Positions 25,079 through 34,405 of a stretch of 64,000 nucleotides of DNA are shown piece after piece. The stretch's first letter is position 1. Each line of letters starts with the position of its first letter. Under the pieces are notes generated by a model. That model searched no databases. It was not told where the DNA came from and saw only the letters and a program-made list of their open reading frames with translations. The translations under genes and the position numbers were made by a program. The DNA lies in NCBI RefSeq assembly GCF_003313325.1, contig NZ_QMHQ01000002.1, forward strand, positions 806,001-870,000, in the 5' to 3' direction. This DNA is from Pedobacter namyangjuensis. Lineage in GTDB: Bacteria; Bacteroidota; Bacteroidia; Sphingobacteriales; Sphingobacteriaceae.

Positions 25079-25225
25079 AAATGTGGCTCTGCAACATTGA
25101 ACAGCATTGTGGCAAACAAAATCCATCAGCTTCCAAAACATGTTCAACCCAGCCCAATTACCTGCAGCCACGTGGATACCGAAAACTTTTTTTAGGTTCC
25201 AGTGTTAAAGCCTAAAACTAACATC

Positions 25226-25426
25226 ATGTCAAAGAAAAAAGAAATATCACCCGAAACGGTAGCGCCCAGGGACGGCTACGACAATACAGGCACGCAAGGC
25301 TATGATTCCCTAACGGATGATGCCTACACAGGAAGCTCCAAAAAGCCAGCGGAAAACAAAGGGGAAACCGAAAGCGGTACAGGTAGCTCTTCCGAAGATT
25401 TTCCCAATTTAAAAACGGAAGAATAG
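25226..25426 (+). CDS. Small acidic, probably disordered protein
   Basis: I choose the ATG at 25226 (66 residues, MSKKKEISPETVAPRDG) over the alternative start at 25202, whose extra residues are basic and atypical. The product is Gly/Ser/Asp/Glu-rich with no hydrophobic core and ends DFPNLKTEE. The closing codons are preserved as a remnant at 37035-37070 in the second copy of the module, which supports this frame as a real gene. Function unknown. Confidence 0.62.
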   Translation: MSKKKEISPETVAPRDGYDNTGTQGYDSLTDDAYTGSSKKPAENKGETESGTGSSSEDFPNLKTEE

Positions 25427-25846
25427 AAGCATCAAACTTCTGAAGAGGAACTATCTATCATCAAGGAACCAATTCGTTCTATCCTACCAAATGGTTTAGC
25501 CTAGCCGCTGTCCCAGAAAAGTACTTTCCCGGTTTTGTTGCCAGTAGCAATTGAGCGATTAACTGATTATAAAACATAAATAACAAAATCTCCTGGTAAA
25601 TCGATACCCCTTATCAGAAAATCGTTTAACGCGTTTTCGGTTTGCCCAGCAGGTGATTACGGCCTCAAACACCCACCCGTTCCCTTGGAATACCTAGCGG
25701 AGTTCCTTTAAGCAAGACATATACTGCAACCCTATCCAAGTTCCAACAAAAAATAACCCATGCCGTGTGGTCAAATTTCAGGGTTGCTTGGGCTGTTCTT
25801 CCAAGATCAATTCCTGTAAATCCATGTTTGTACGAATACACATAAT
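25427..25846. other. Intergenic region without recognisable features
   Basis: 420 bp between the acidic gene and the pseudogene. The last 40 bp (CAATTCCTGTAAATCC and following) match the upstream region of the intact homologue at 37245, so they probably hold its promoter or leader. Nothing else seen. Confidence 0.4.
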
Positions 25847-26247
25847 ATGAAAAGAATTCTATCTTACCTCCTGCTGCTTAATATACTCGCGATAGGATGT
25901 AAAAAAGAAGACCAGACGAACAACGATCCATTGTACAAAAGATGGTTCGTCTACAAAATCGAAAAACATTAAACAGATCAATCCGGCAACCCTCACCGGA
26001 ATTTCAAGTTATGGTCGAACATCATAGATGATAGGCAAATGTTCTTCGAATTCAAGTAGCAATGCCAATTTTTGACTTACCAGGGCACGGGCAGCACCAG
26101 CGGGACAACCCAACAATCAGCTATACGCTTGCTGAAAATGCCGGTGAGTACCAATACCGGTTGCAGGTAAACCTGCTGTTCCTTTCATTTGTCATAGAAA
26201 ATACGGGCTAAAACGAACTTGTAACCTTTGAGATGAAACCATTCTAG
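25847..26247 (+). pseudogene. Decayed copy of small lipoprotein gene (module copy 1 gene B)
   Basis: This is a broken version of the gene at 37245-37646. It begins MKRILSYLLLLNILAIGC then KKEDQTNNDPLYKRWFVYKI, reaching an in-frame TAA after EKH, a second stop (TAG) after FFEFK, a frame change after about QGTGSTSG, and another TAA before NELVTFEMKPF and the original stop. Homology with the intact gene persists across the whole length, including about 25 bp upstream of the start. At least three inactivating changes make it a true pseudogene rather than a sequencing error. Confidence 0.88.
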
Positions 26248-26343
26248 CATAGTTAATCTAATCTGTGGTTCCTGCGGAATATACTTCCATCTATCGGTTC
26301 TGCTCGACTAGGCCGTTAACCTGGCCCACTAAAATCCAATACG

Positions 26344-27420
26344 CTACTTATCCTTAGGAATTATGCTGGCTTCCTTAAGCTGCTCAAAGAGCTCATAAAA
26401 TGTATCTTCCGTATCCTGATAAACGAGGAAACCAAGTTTTCTACTCTTGGACATATTGGTCATCACCTCTATCGGCCGCCCGAGATCTAAATCTGTATGC
26501 CAAGCAGTTGCCACCCTACTTAACTGGTTCTCCTTTAGTTTGTATTTATCGGCAATTTTATGCCAAGTTGCTGCATCATTCGCCATTTCTCTTTCCAGTG
26601 GTTCAATGTGAGTGCCATATCCTACGGCTTCCACACCAAAATAGTCCGCTATACGTTTCCATAACCTGCTCCACCTAAAAACGTCACCGTTAACCACGTT
26701 GAAAGCTTCATTCCTTGCAGCATCGGAAGTGGATGCCCATATCAGGTGCTTGGCCAGTAACCTTGCATCGGTCACATCAGACAGGCCATTCCATTGCGCA
26801 GCAGATCCGGGCCAAATGAAAGGACGCCCCTGCTCTTTACAAATTGAGGCATAAACTGCCAAGGTAGTCCCCATATTCATCGCGTTACCTACAACTTTTC
26901 CAATCACCGTATGCGGACGGTGGATGCTCCAGGTAAAGCCGTCCCTTTTGGCAGCGGCATACACCTCGTCTTCCTGCGCATAATAAAAATTTTCGATATC
27001 CAATCTCGGATGGTCCTCCCTTAGTGGCGTCTCGGGAAGAAATCCCTCTTTCGCATAAGCCTCAAAGGGACCCAAATAATGTTTCAGGCCTGTAACCAGT
27101 GCAACATGTTCTACCGATCCATTGGCAGAGAGCGCATCGAGAATATTCCGAACCATTAAACCATTCACCCGGATATTCTCTTTTTCGGTTTCATTGCGCA
27201 TCCAGGTTGTAATGTATACATGGGTGGGCCTCACCTCCTTTAAAGCCAGCTTCAGGTTTTCCAAATCCAAAAGATCGGCTGCTATCGGCCTAAGACCGCT
27301 ATTTTCGGTATTTGGATTTCTGGCAAGACCATAGGTTTCCCATCCGGAAGCAATCAGCTCTGTTGCAAGATTGCTTCCGATGATACCACTGGAACCCACT
27401 ATTAATGCTATTTTTTTCAT
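26344..27420 (-). CDS. PRISE-type SDR (progesterone 5-beta-reductase/iridoid-synthase-like enone reductase)
   Basis: 358 residues. The Rossmann motif is VGSSGIIGSNL (8-18). Family marks are the NFYYAQED segment, corresponding to the catalytic Tyr region of PRISE enzymes, followed by FTWSIHRPHTVIG and GTTLAVYASICKEQGRPFIWPGS, and DARLLAKHLIWAS. PRISE enzymes reduce activated C=C bonds of enones with NADPH. In bacteria the natural substrates are unknown, and detoxification of reactive enones is likely. The gene is divergent from a Crp/Fnr regulator. A perfect TTGA-N6-TCAA site lies between them, so regulation by that protein is likely. Confidence 0.88.
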   Translation of the reverse strand: MKKIALIVGSSGIIGSNLATELIASGWETYGLARNPNTENSGLRPIAADLLDLENLKLALKEVRPTHVYITTWMRNETEKENIRVNGLMVRNILDALSANGSVEHVALVTGLKHYLGPFEAYAKEGFLPETPLREDHPRLDIENFYYAQEDEVYAAAKRDGFTWSIHRPHTVIGKVVGNAMNMGTTLAVYASICKEQGRPFIWPGSAAQWNGLSDVTDARLLAKHLIWASTSDAARNEAFNVVNGDVFRWSRLWKRIADYFGVEAVGYGTHIEPLEREMANDAATWHKIADKYKLKENQLSRVATAWHTDLDLGRPIEVMTNMSKSRKLGFLVYQDTEDTFYELFEQLKEASIIPKDK

Positions 27421-27508
27421 TTTATCTGTTTTAGTTCACATGCGCTTCTAAGTGTTACAAAAATAGCGATGGCGCAACTATCCCCAAATGACCTGCATCA
27501 ACTCCTAC

Positions 27509-27526
27509 ACTTGATTTAGGTCAAGT
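27509..27526. promoter_or_regulatory. Crp/Fnr-type operator
   Basis: ACTTGATTTAGGTCAAGT, a perfect 6-bp inverted repeat whose core TTGA-N6-TCAA is the classic Crp/Fnr-family half-site pair. It lies between the divergent PRISE gene and the Crp/Fnr regulator, 32 bp upstream of the latter's -7 element, so autoregulation and control of the reductase are plausible. Confidence 0.6.
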
Positions 27527-27558
27527 CATTTTAGATACCGATGTACCGGCGAAAAAAC

Positions 27559-27566
27559 TATCTTTG
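27559..27566 (+). promoter_or_regulatory. -7 promoter element of Crp/Fnr gene
   Basis: TATCTTTG is an exact match to the Bacteroidota TAnnTTTG element and ends 17 bp before the ATG at 27584. No clear -33 TTTG is present at the expected distance, which would suit an activator-assisted promoter. Confidence 0.5.
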
Positions 27567-27583
27567 GGCACAAGAATTCTACG

Positions 27584-28165
27584 ATGATCGAAATCCTATT
27601 TAAGCATATCGAACAGAAGGTAAATCTTAGCCCGGCCGAAAAAGAAATGATCGGTACTTTTTTTGTTGGCAAAAGATTGCGCAAAAAGCAGTACCTGCTT
27701 CAGGAGGGAGAGGTTTGCAGGCACCTCTGTTTTGTTGCCGATGGACTACTGAGAACCTATAACGTGGATGAAAAGGGCGACGAGCACATGAGCGTTTTTG
27801 GCTGGGAAGGTTGGTGGATTTCAGATTTCAATAGTTTTCTATCGCTGGAACCTGCGGTTTTTAACATCGATGCAATTGAAGATTCAAGTCTATTGATGAT
27901 TTCCAGAGCCGATTACGAAAAGCTCACCCTTCAGGTGCCCATTATGGACCGGTACTTTAGGATATTGTTCCAAAACAGCCTGGTTACGAAGGAGCGTAGA
28001 CTGATGAGTTCCATCACCCACACAGCAGCGCAGAAGTATATCCAACTATTGGGTTCCAATCCCGAAATCATTGCCAGGATACCACAGAACATGGTCGCAT
28101 CCTATCTTGGTATAGCTCCAGAAACGCTTAGCCGCATCAAGAGAAATCTTGCTTCCAAAAGGTAA
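27584..28165 (+). CDS. Crp/Fnr-family transcriptional regulator
   Basis: 193 residues. An N-terminal cyclic-nucleotide-binding-like beta-roll (about 20-120, with LQEGEVCRHLCFVADGLLRTY) lacks the standard R-T/S cAMP-binding signature, so the ligand is unknown. The C-terminal HTH is short (about 140-190), with the recognition helix in SYLGIAPETLSRIKRNLA. This class in Sphingobacteriaceae usually sits divergently from one target gene, here the PRISE-type reductase. The perfect TTGA-N6-TCAA palindrome in the shared promoter region fits this regulator as the binder. Confidence 0.9.
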   Translation: MIEILFKHIEQKVNLSPAEKEMIGTFFVGKRLRKKQYLLQEGEVCRHLCFVADGLLRTYNVDEKGDEHMSVFGWEGWWISDFNSFLSLEPAVFNIDAIEDSSLLMISRADYEKLTLQVPIMDRYFRILFQNSLVTKERRLMSSITHTAAQKYIQLLGSNPEIIARIPQNMVASYLGIAPETLSRIKRNLASKR

Positions 28166-28693
28166 TCGCCTTGGATGCCCAAAATCATCAGGACAAATAG
28201 TTCAGAAATTACTGAAAACAAACAGCCTATTTCCTGATCTTTGACACCTTGGCCCAAATAACATAGTCCAAAGAACCACATTTTGCAAAGACTCCCAGAG
28301 CCAAAGCAAAAAAACGCGATAAAGAGCATCAAGGTATGCGTCCACTCGCAACTTCGTTCAACAAAATGGTAGATGCGTAGTCCAACATTTTATTCACATG
28401 TTTGTCAAAAGAAAAAAGGAAAGAATGAAAGAAAGAACTCAATATCTGGGATCCCCTTATTGGCATAGGTTTACAAAACTTATGCGCTTTCGGCCTGTTC
28501 TTAACCAATTACGGATCCTGACTGCGTTTTGCTTCAAGGGACAAACATGATGTCAATATGATAGTATCTAGAATTTACAAACTACTTATTTGTCAATTGA
28601 AGAAAGTTCACCGCATTTTTACGCAAAAGGCATAAACGCTCTGGAGATTCGCGAAAATAATGCTGTAATTTTTCATGATCAGGCATTAAGCTG
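28166..28693. other. Intergenic region
   Basis: About 530 bp between the Crp/Fnr gene and the PAS kinase promoter. No gene-like frame is convincing on either strand, and the sequence is AT-rich with scattered stops. Nothing recognised. Confidence 0.4.
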
Positions 28694-28723
28694 TTGATGA
28701 TAAACTTCCGATTCCTATCTTTA
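28694..28723 (+). promoter_or_regulatory. Promoter of PAS histidine kinase
   Basis: TTG (28694-28696), 19-bp spacer, TATCTTTA (28716-28723), close to the Bacteroidota consensus TTG-N19-TAnnTTTG. The -7 box overlaps the ATG at 28723, so translation more likely starts at 28732 on a short or leaderless transcript. Confidence 0.55.
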
Positions 28724-28731
28724 TGCCCATT

Positions 28732-30702
28732 ATGCTACCATACCAACAAATAGACAGTGAAGACTCTGATCAGACCCTACTTTTAGCCGCCTTGCAAACC
28801 GCTAATGAAGCTACTGCCATCTATACCACCCGAGAGCTCCGTATCAGGTTTGCCAATGATGCCATGCTCAAGATTTGGGGAAAAGGTGCTTCGCCAATTG
28901 GAATGAATCTTGATGACGCATTGCCGGAACTGGCCGGGCAACCGTTTATCGATCTTTTGCAACGGGTATGGGACACCGGCGTGACCTCTGCTGGTTTCGA
29001 CACGCCCGCTCAACTGGTGGTGGACGACAAGTTGCAAACATTTTATTTTGATTTTGAGTATCGTGCAATACAGAACGAATTTCAAAAAACCGTATGCATC
29101 ATACATGCTGCCCGGGATGTCACCCAGCGCCGTCAGCATATGTTGCGTCTGGAGGAAAAGGAAGAGGAAGCACAGGTACTGAACGAAGAGATGGCCGCTA
29201 CACTGGAAGAACTTCTCTCTACCAACGAAGAGCTCAACCAATCCCTTGCCATGCTTGCCGATAGCAGGGAACATGTGCGCACCATCATTGAACAGGCACC
29301 GATCGGCATCTGCATGCTTCAAGGACGAGAACTCAGAATAGAGCTGGCCAATGCGGAGATTCTCCGGATCTGGGGAAGATCAGAGGCGGAGGTAGTCGGA
29401 AAAAGCCACCAATCCGCAAGGCCTGAACTGCATGACCAACCTATGAACGACTGGCTTCGGGCGGTGTATGATACTGGTATAGCTAGGACGAATACAGAGC
29501 TGAGGGTACTACTGCATGATAAAACTGGGCGCCGTGAAGCATTTGTCAATTCCATATATAAGCCCATACGTTCTTCCAAAGGTAATATTACCGGTGTGCT
29601 GATCATATTGGAAGAGGTTACCGAGCAATTGGCTCGGCATCGAGAATATCAGAAGTCTGCCCATATGTTTGCCATGGCGGTAGAAGCAGCCGGGCTCGGA
29701 ACTTTTTTTTATGAGCCGGACACAGGCCTTTTTTCCGGCAATGACACGCTCAAAAGCTGGTTTGGACTATCGTCAGGTGAAAGTATGGAGCTTTCCAAAG
29801 CTATAGAATCCATCTATCCGGAAGATCGTCCACTCGTGGCCCAGGCCATATCGGACGCATTAGATCCAAATTCCAAAGGCGATTATTTTGTGGAATACAG
29901 AATTAAAGCTTCCGAACATGAAGAAATAAGGATGGTGGAGGCGATCGGTAGGACAATTTTCGACGGACATGGAACGGCCGTTAGCCTAAATGGAACGCTT
30001 CGGGACATCACCGAGCAGAAAAAGGACCAGCAGCGCAAAGATGATTTTATCAGCATGGTAAGCCATGAGCTTAAGACCCCGTTAACGTCCATAAACGGCT
30101 ATATGCAACTCATGCAGCGCAGGGCCATCAGTTCCGAAGATGCTCCTATGCAAAATCTCCTCGAAAAGGCGGTCAAACAAATTGCCAACATGAAGTCGAT
30201 GATTCACGGGTTCCTCGATGTATCAAGGCTGGAATCGGGCAAACTTGTACTCAATGTAAGCCGATTCGATATTGCTGCACTATTAGCAACGTTAGATGAA
30301 GAGTATCGGGCTACCGTTGAGACCCATAGAATCGAGGTTAAACGAACCGAAAGCATTATTGTCAACGCGGACATGCAAAAAATAGCCCAAGTGGTGCAGA
30401 ACCTGGTGTCCAATGCAGTAAAGTATGCGCCATCGCAAACAATAATAAGTCTGAACTACAGGCGAGATGGAGAATGGCTGAAGGTAAGTGTGCAGGACGA
30501 AGGTCCAGGCATTGCACTCGAGGACCGGGAAAATATATTTGACCGTTATTACAGGGCAAAAAACAATGAATCGGGAATTATCGCTGGCTTCGGAATCGGA
30601 CTTTACCTGTGCCGTGAAATCATCGAACGCCATGGGGGGCATATTTATCTTGAGGAAAGCCAAGGGGGCGCCAAATTCACCTTCGCACTACCGCTATCTT
30701 AA
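28732..30702 (+). CDS. Soluble PAS-domain sensor histidine kinase
   Basis: 656 residues from the ATG at 28732, preferred because the ATG at 28723 overlaps the -7 promoter box. There is no TM segment. Domain order: PAS (about 20-135), a Glu-rich coiled coil (150-180, EEKEEEAQVLNEEMAATLEEL), PAS (190-300, FVNSIYKPIRSSKG), and PAS/PAC (305-430). The HisKA H-box follows (ISMVSHELKTPLTSINGY), then HATPase_c with QVVQNLVSNAVKYAP, VQDEGPGI and GFGIGLYLCREIIERHGG. It is a cytosolic sensor and no response regulator is adjacent. It is built like the 902-residue kinase at 52591, so the two are probably paralogues. The signal could be redox or a small molecule via PAS (inference). Confidence 0.9.
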   Translation: MLPYQQIDSEDSDQTLLLAALQTANEATAIYTTRELRIRFANDAMLKIWGKGASPIGMNLDDALPELAGQPFIDLLQRVWDTGVTSAGFDTPAQLVVDDKLQTFYFDFEYRAIQNEFQKTVCIIHAARDVTQRRQHMLRLEEKEEEAQVLNEEMAATLEELLSTNEELNQSLAMLADSREHVRTIIEQAPIGICMLQGRELRIELANAEILRIWGRSEAEVVGKSHQSARPELHDQPMNDWLRAVYDTGIARTNTELRVLLHDKTGRREAFVNSIYKPIRSSKGNITGVLIILEEVTEQLARHREYQKSAHMFAMAVEAAGLGTFFYEPDTGLFSGNDTLKSWFGLSSGESMELSKAIESIYPEDRPLVAQAISDALDPNSKGDYFVEYRIKASEHEEIRMVEAIGRTIFDGHGTAVSLNGTLRDITEQKKDQQRKDDFISMVSHELKTPLTSINGYMQLMQRRAISSEDAPMQNLLEKAVKQIANMKSMIHGFLDVSRLESGKLVLNVSRFDIAALLATLDEEYRATVETHRIEVKRTESIIVNADMQKIAQVVQNLVSNAVKYAPSQTIISLNYRRDGEWLKVSVQDEGPGIALEDRENIFDRYYRAKNNESGIIAGFGIGLYLCREIIERHGGHIYLEESQGGAKFTFALPLS

Positions 30703-31088
30703 CCATCGAAAAATTGTGCATTTAGGCTAAGGAGTTAAAGAGAAAGAGTATCGGAGCGAATATTTTATCGATTGCGAACTGTAAACGATGTTTGGACGCT
30801 CTAAAATGAGGGGGTCATCTATAATTTGGGCAAGCTTTCAAAATTAAAAACCTTCAAAAACTCCCATTAGATGTTATTTCATCGGGGTTATATGTTTTCG
30901 TGCTCTCAAATTCACAAAACAGGACCGAATCTTCCAAATAACTACAAAATCATTAATGCATGTTTTTTATTTTAAGCGATCTAGAAATCAGATATTTTTA
31001 TCTACAGATTTCACCGGCATATTAGATTTCCAATGGTTGAGTTTCGGACAGCCCATTGGGGGATATACCTGAATATATGTCGCCTCAT
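30703..31088. other. Intergenic region
   Basis: 386 bp between convergent genes (kinase + and HxlR regulator -). Very AT-rich. I see no gene and no strong hairpin with a T-run. Confidence 0.4.
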
Positions 31089-31448
31089 TTACTTCTTTTC
31101 GATATCACTAAAAATTTTCTTTCTATGATTGACTCCCCAGTCTTTCATTGCATAAATTATGGGCGTCAACGTATCCGCATATGGCTCGTGCGTATATAGG
31201 ATTTTGACCGGATGTTCACCTAGCACAGTTCTTTTGATTAGCTGGTGCTGTTCCAGCTCTTTTAGCTCCTTAGCCAGAACCTTAGGAGTAATGCCTGGGA
31301 TACTTTCCTGGATATCGACAAATCTGTCGTTACCCACCCCAATTGAGACAATTATCGGAAATTTCCACTTGCCGCTCATTACGTCCAAAAAATCCCGTAC
31401 CGGCTTTATGGTACTTATGCAATCGTTATATCCCCTTTTTACTGCCAT
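31089..31448 (-). CDS. HxlR-family winged-helix regulator
   Basis: 119 residues. The HxlR fold is clear: VMSGKWKFPIIVSIGVGNDRFVDIQ, then GITPKVLAKELKELEQHQLIKRTV and a beta-wing (PVKILYTHEPYADTLTPII). The single Cys10 near the N-terminus lies where redox-sensing HxlR members (YodB, HypR) carry their reactive Cys, so sensing of electrophiles or oxidants is plausible. It is divergent from the nitroreductase gene and probably represses that five-gene cluster of flavin/NADPH enzymes, together with itself, from the shared 107-bp promoter region. Confidence 0.92.
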   Translation of the reverse strand: MAVKRGYNDCISTIKPVRDFLDVMSGKWKFPIIVSIGVGNDRFVDIQESIPGITPKVLAKELKELEQHQLIKRTVLGEHPVKILYTHEPYADTLTPIIYAMKDWGVNHRKKIFSDIEKK

Positions 31449-31555
31449 AATTGTCTTTTGAAAATAATAAGCCGCTTTCCTTTAGGAAAGAGCTATACAA
31501 AGTAAAGCATATTATTTGGAAGTTTGTATTCCTAATTAAAGAAACACTAGTCAAA

Positions 31556-32260
31556 ATGGAAAAAGAAGCTCTAGAACAAATAAGTCCGAGCACCCCTATA
31601 TTTAAAGAAATACTCCGTTCACGAAGATCCTCACGTGGCTTCTTAGATACTCCTGTGTCGCAAAACATTATCACATCGGTTTTAGAAGATGCTACTTGGG
31701 CTCCCTCAAACTGCAATACCCAGCCTTGGCAAACCCATATCGTATCTGGCAACAAACTGAAAGAACTATCCCAGGCGCTCATACAAGATAACAACGCAGA
31801 AAGATTTTCTCCCGATTTTAGCTTTGACGTGCAGGAATACCACGGGCGATACCAGGAACGCTATCATCATCTGGCCAGGACCAATTATGGAGCATACGGA
31901 ATTAAACGCGAGGATAGGCAAGGCCGAAAAGAAGTTGCTGATCTAAATTATAAATTCTTTAACGCCCCACATATTGCCATCCCGTTCATGCCTTCATTTG
32001 GGGATAATGTACGGGTGGGTGGCGACATAGGGATGTATGGGCAAACCTTTCTTTTATCACTCACAGCACATGGACTGGCGGGTATCCCACAGACAGCGTT
32101 GGGGTTTTTCGCAGGCAGGATAAGGGAAATACTGGACATACCAAACGAACTAAAAATGTTGTTCGGGATTTCATTCGGTTATGCAGATCCAAATGCGCCT
32201 GGCAATTCATTTAAGTTGGGAAGGGACCCGATTTCCAGCAATGTCATATTCCACCAATAA
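31556..32260 (+). CDS. Nitroreductase-family flavoprotein
   Basis: I choose the ATG at 31556 (234 residues, MEKEALEQISPSTP). The longer frame to 31451 overlaps the presumed HxlR promoter region and encodes a Lys/Phe-rich stretch. FMN-binding marks: ILRSRRSSRGFLDTPVS at the N-terminus, WAPSNCNTQPWQTHIVSG, and the C-terminal GISFGYADPNAPGNSF. It probably uses NAD(P)H to reduce nitro compounds, quinones or similar electrophiles. It is the first gene of the HxlR-linked cluster and is followed 9 bp later by the LLM oxidoreductase. Confidence 0.9.
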   Translation: MEKEALEQISPSTPIFKEILRSRRSSRGFLDTPVSQNIITSVLEDATWAPSNCNTQPWQTHIVSGNKLKELSQALIQDNNAERFSPDFSFDVQEYHGRYQERYHHLARTNYGAYGIKREDRQGRKEVADLNYKFFNAPHIAIPFMPSFGDNVRVGGDIGMYGQTFLLSLTAHGLAGIPQTALGFFAGRIREILDIPNELKMLFGISFGYADPNAPGNSFKLGRDPISSNVIFHQ

Positions 32261-32269
32261 GATTGATAA

Positions 32270-33604
32270 ATGAAAAATCCAGAACATAAAAAAATGCTCA
32301 TCGGATTAACTTCGGGCAACGGATACGGCTTCCAGCCAGGCGCATGGCGAATGCCAGGTGTCGATCCTAAAAGCTATACGAGTTATGATGCACGTGTTAG
32401 ACATGCTCAGGCAGCAGAGCGAGGTAAATTCCAGTTTATATTTCTGCCCGATGGCCCCTTTGCAGATCATAGTTCTCTTCTTGAAACCGAAGCGCCAAAC
32501 TTCAACCTCGATGTGATGATGACCCTTGCCGCCGTGGCGCGGGAAACCAAGTACATAGGCCTCGTAGCTACTGGTTCCACCACCTTTAATGCACCCTACA
32601 CCTTGGCCAAACAGTTCAAGGCATTGGATATCATGAGCCATGGGCGGGCCGGATGGAACGCCATAACTTCCACCAGCAATGAGGTGGCAGCAATATATGG
32701 TCAGACCATTCCCTCCAGCAAGGACCGCTATGGACGTGCACACGAGGTGATCCCTTTGGTTCAGGCCTTTTGGGGCAGCTGGGGCAAACAGGCTTGGGTA
32801 CATAACCAGCAAACCGGACATTTTGCAAGACATGAGAAAATTTCTACTGTTAACTATAATGGCGAATATGTAAATGCCAGAGGCACGCTTTATATCCCTC
32901 CGTCGCCGCAGGGACAGCCGATAGTCTTTCATGCCGGGGGAAGTCCCAATGCGCATGAGCTTGCCGGTCGCTTTGCCAATGTGGTTATTGGTGCTGCTTT
33001 CACCATTGAGGACGGCATACAGCAACGCAACGCCTTTCGTGAAGCAGCGGTAAAATATGGACGTGATCCTGATGAAATCAAATTTATCGCAGGTATGATG
33101 ACGACCATCGTTAAGGATAGGCGAACAGCGCTGGACCGCCGAATAAATCTAATGGGACATCTTATTCCCCAACGCGTAGCTTACCTCCAGCAGATGCTGG
33201 GTATCAGACTGGACGGTAACAATTTGAACGAACCTCTTTTCCAAGCGCAATTGGAAGCAGCACGCCCCTCACCTTACGACCCACGTTCTTCCAACGCCCT
33301 AAAAATTGCAAAGCAAGGCTGGAGTTTAAAGGATATTATAGCGCATGGAATTATTGATTACCATCCCGCGATCGTCGGTCCGGGCATTGAAGCTGCCGAT
33401 CATATGCAGTCATGGTTCGAGGCAGGAGCTTGTGACGGTTTTTGGATTTCACCAGATGTACTGGATGATGGAATTGACGCTTTTGTTGATAAAGTAGTTC
33501 CTATTTTACAGGAACGCGGACTTTTCCATCGAGACTACGAAGGTACCACGCTAAGGGAGCATATCGGTGTTCCAGAACAATACGGAATAGACCCTCGGGT
33601 TTAA
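32270..33604 (+). CDS. LLM-class flavin-dependent oxidoreductase (NtaA/SnaA/DszA-type)
   Basis: 444 residues, the normal length for this bacterial-luciferase-like monooxygenase subfamily. Typical stretches: GAWRMPGVDP (substrate side), FNAPYTLAKQFKALDIMSHGRAGWNAITS, and QPIVFHAGGSPNAHELAGRFA. Such enzymes use reduced FMN supplied by a reductase to oxidise organosulfur, chelate or aromatic substrates. The nitroreductase family protein just upstream could supply FMNH2 (inference). The gene is in the HxlR-linked cluster; the substrate is unknown. Confidence 0.9.
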   Translation: MKNPEHKKMLIGLTSGNGYGFQPGAWRMPGVDPKSYTSYDARVRHAQAAERGKFQFIFLPDGPFADHSSLLETEAPNFNLDVMMTLAAVARETKYIGLVATGSTTFNAPYTLAKQFKALDIMSHGRAGWNAITSTSNEVAAIYGQTIPSSKDRYGRAHEVIPLVQAFWGSWGKQAWVHNQQTGHFARHEKISTVNYNGEYVNARGTLYIPPSPQGQPIVFHAGGSPNAHELAGRFANVVIGAAFTIEDGIQQRNAFREAAVKYGRDPDEIKFIAGMMTTIVKDRRTALDRRINLMGHLIPQRVAYLQQMLGIRLDGNNLNEPLFQAQLEAARPSPYDPRSSNALKIAKQGWSLKDIIAHGIIDYHPAIVGPGIEAADHMQSWFEAGACDGFWISPDVLDDGIDAFVDKVVPILQERGLFHRDYEGTTLREHIGVPEQYGIDPRV

Positions 33605-33636
33605 CATAAAATGAGAACAGATTAAAATATAGAATT

Positions 33637-34383
33637 ATGAAAATAGGAATTATTGGAACCGGCTCAATAGGAAGCCTTTTAGCAGAAAAATTAGCTGGGG
33701 CCGGATACCAGGTAAAAGTTACCAATACCAAGGCAATGCCTGAATTGGAAAAAATTGCGAGCGCTTTGGGTGCAACCCCAGCAAGCATATACGATGTAGT
33801 GAAAGGTGTAGATGCAATTATTTTTTCTATGCCCTTCAATACCTACAAAGATCTGCCGAAGGACCTGTTGAAAAATGTCCCCCAGGATGTGGTAGTAATG
33901 GATACTTCCAACTATTATCCCTTTAGGGACGGCGAGATTGCAGAACTGCAACAGGTAACCGAAAGCGAATATATTTCAGGCATATTAGACCGCCCGCTTG
34001 TAAAGGTGTTCAACAATATGCTGGAAGGTACCTTAAAATACAAGGGCAGACCATCCGGCGCAGCAGACAGGGTAGCTATTTCCATAGCTGGCGATAATCC
34101 CGAACATAAAAAAGTAGTCGCTCATCTTGTCGATCTTACAGGCTTTAATACCGTTGACGGCGGAGATTTGGCAGATTCCTGGAGACAGCAGCCTGGGACA
34201 CCAGCCTACTGTACCGAACTGAACGAGGCGGAACTTAAACAGGCACTTGCCGTTGCTGAAAAAGGAAAAGCCCCCGCAATCCGGGACTTTATCATGGACA
34301 ACCTGATGAAAAAAGACCAATGGCCTTCATACGAAGAAATTTTAGCGGGCAATCGCTTACATGAGATGGGAAAAAGCAAATAG
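33637..34383 (+). CDS. NADPH-dependent F420-reductase-like Rossmann protein
   Basis: 248 residues. The N-terminal nucleotide-binding motif is GIIGTGSIGSLLAEKL (4-19). The fold continues with VKVTNTKAMPELEKIA and DAIIFSMPFNTYKDLP, the latter being the site of the conserved P-x-x-x dinucleotide loop. It resembles the NADP oxidoreductase/F420-dependent family and 6-phosphogluconate-dehydrogenase-like proteins. True F420 use in Bacteroidota is unlikely, so the substrate is unknown. It is the third enzyme in the redox cluster, 32 bp after the LLM gene. Confidence 0.82.
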   Translation: MKIGIIGTGSIGSLLAEKLAGAGYQVKVTNTKAMPELEKIASALGATPASIYDVVKGVDAIIFSMPFNTYKDLPKDLLKNVPQDVVVMDTSNYYPFRDGEIAELQQVTESEYISGILDRPLVKVFNNMLEGTLKYKGRPSGAADRVAISIAGDNPEHKKVVAHLVDLTGFNTVDGGDLADSWRQQPGTPAYCTELNEAELKQALAVAEKGKAPAIRDFIMDNLMKKDQWPSYEEILAGNRLHEMGKSK

Positions 34384-34405
34384 ACAACATTTAAAACAAG
34401 TAGCA

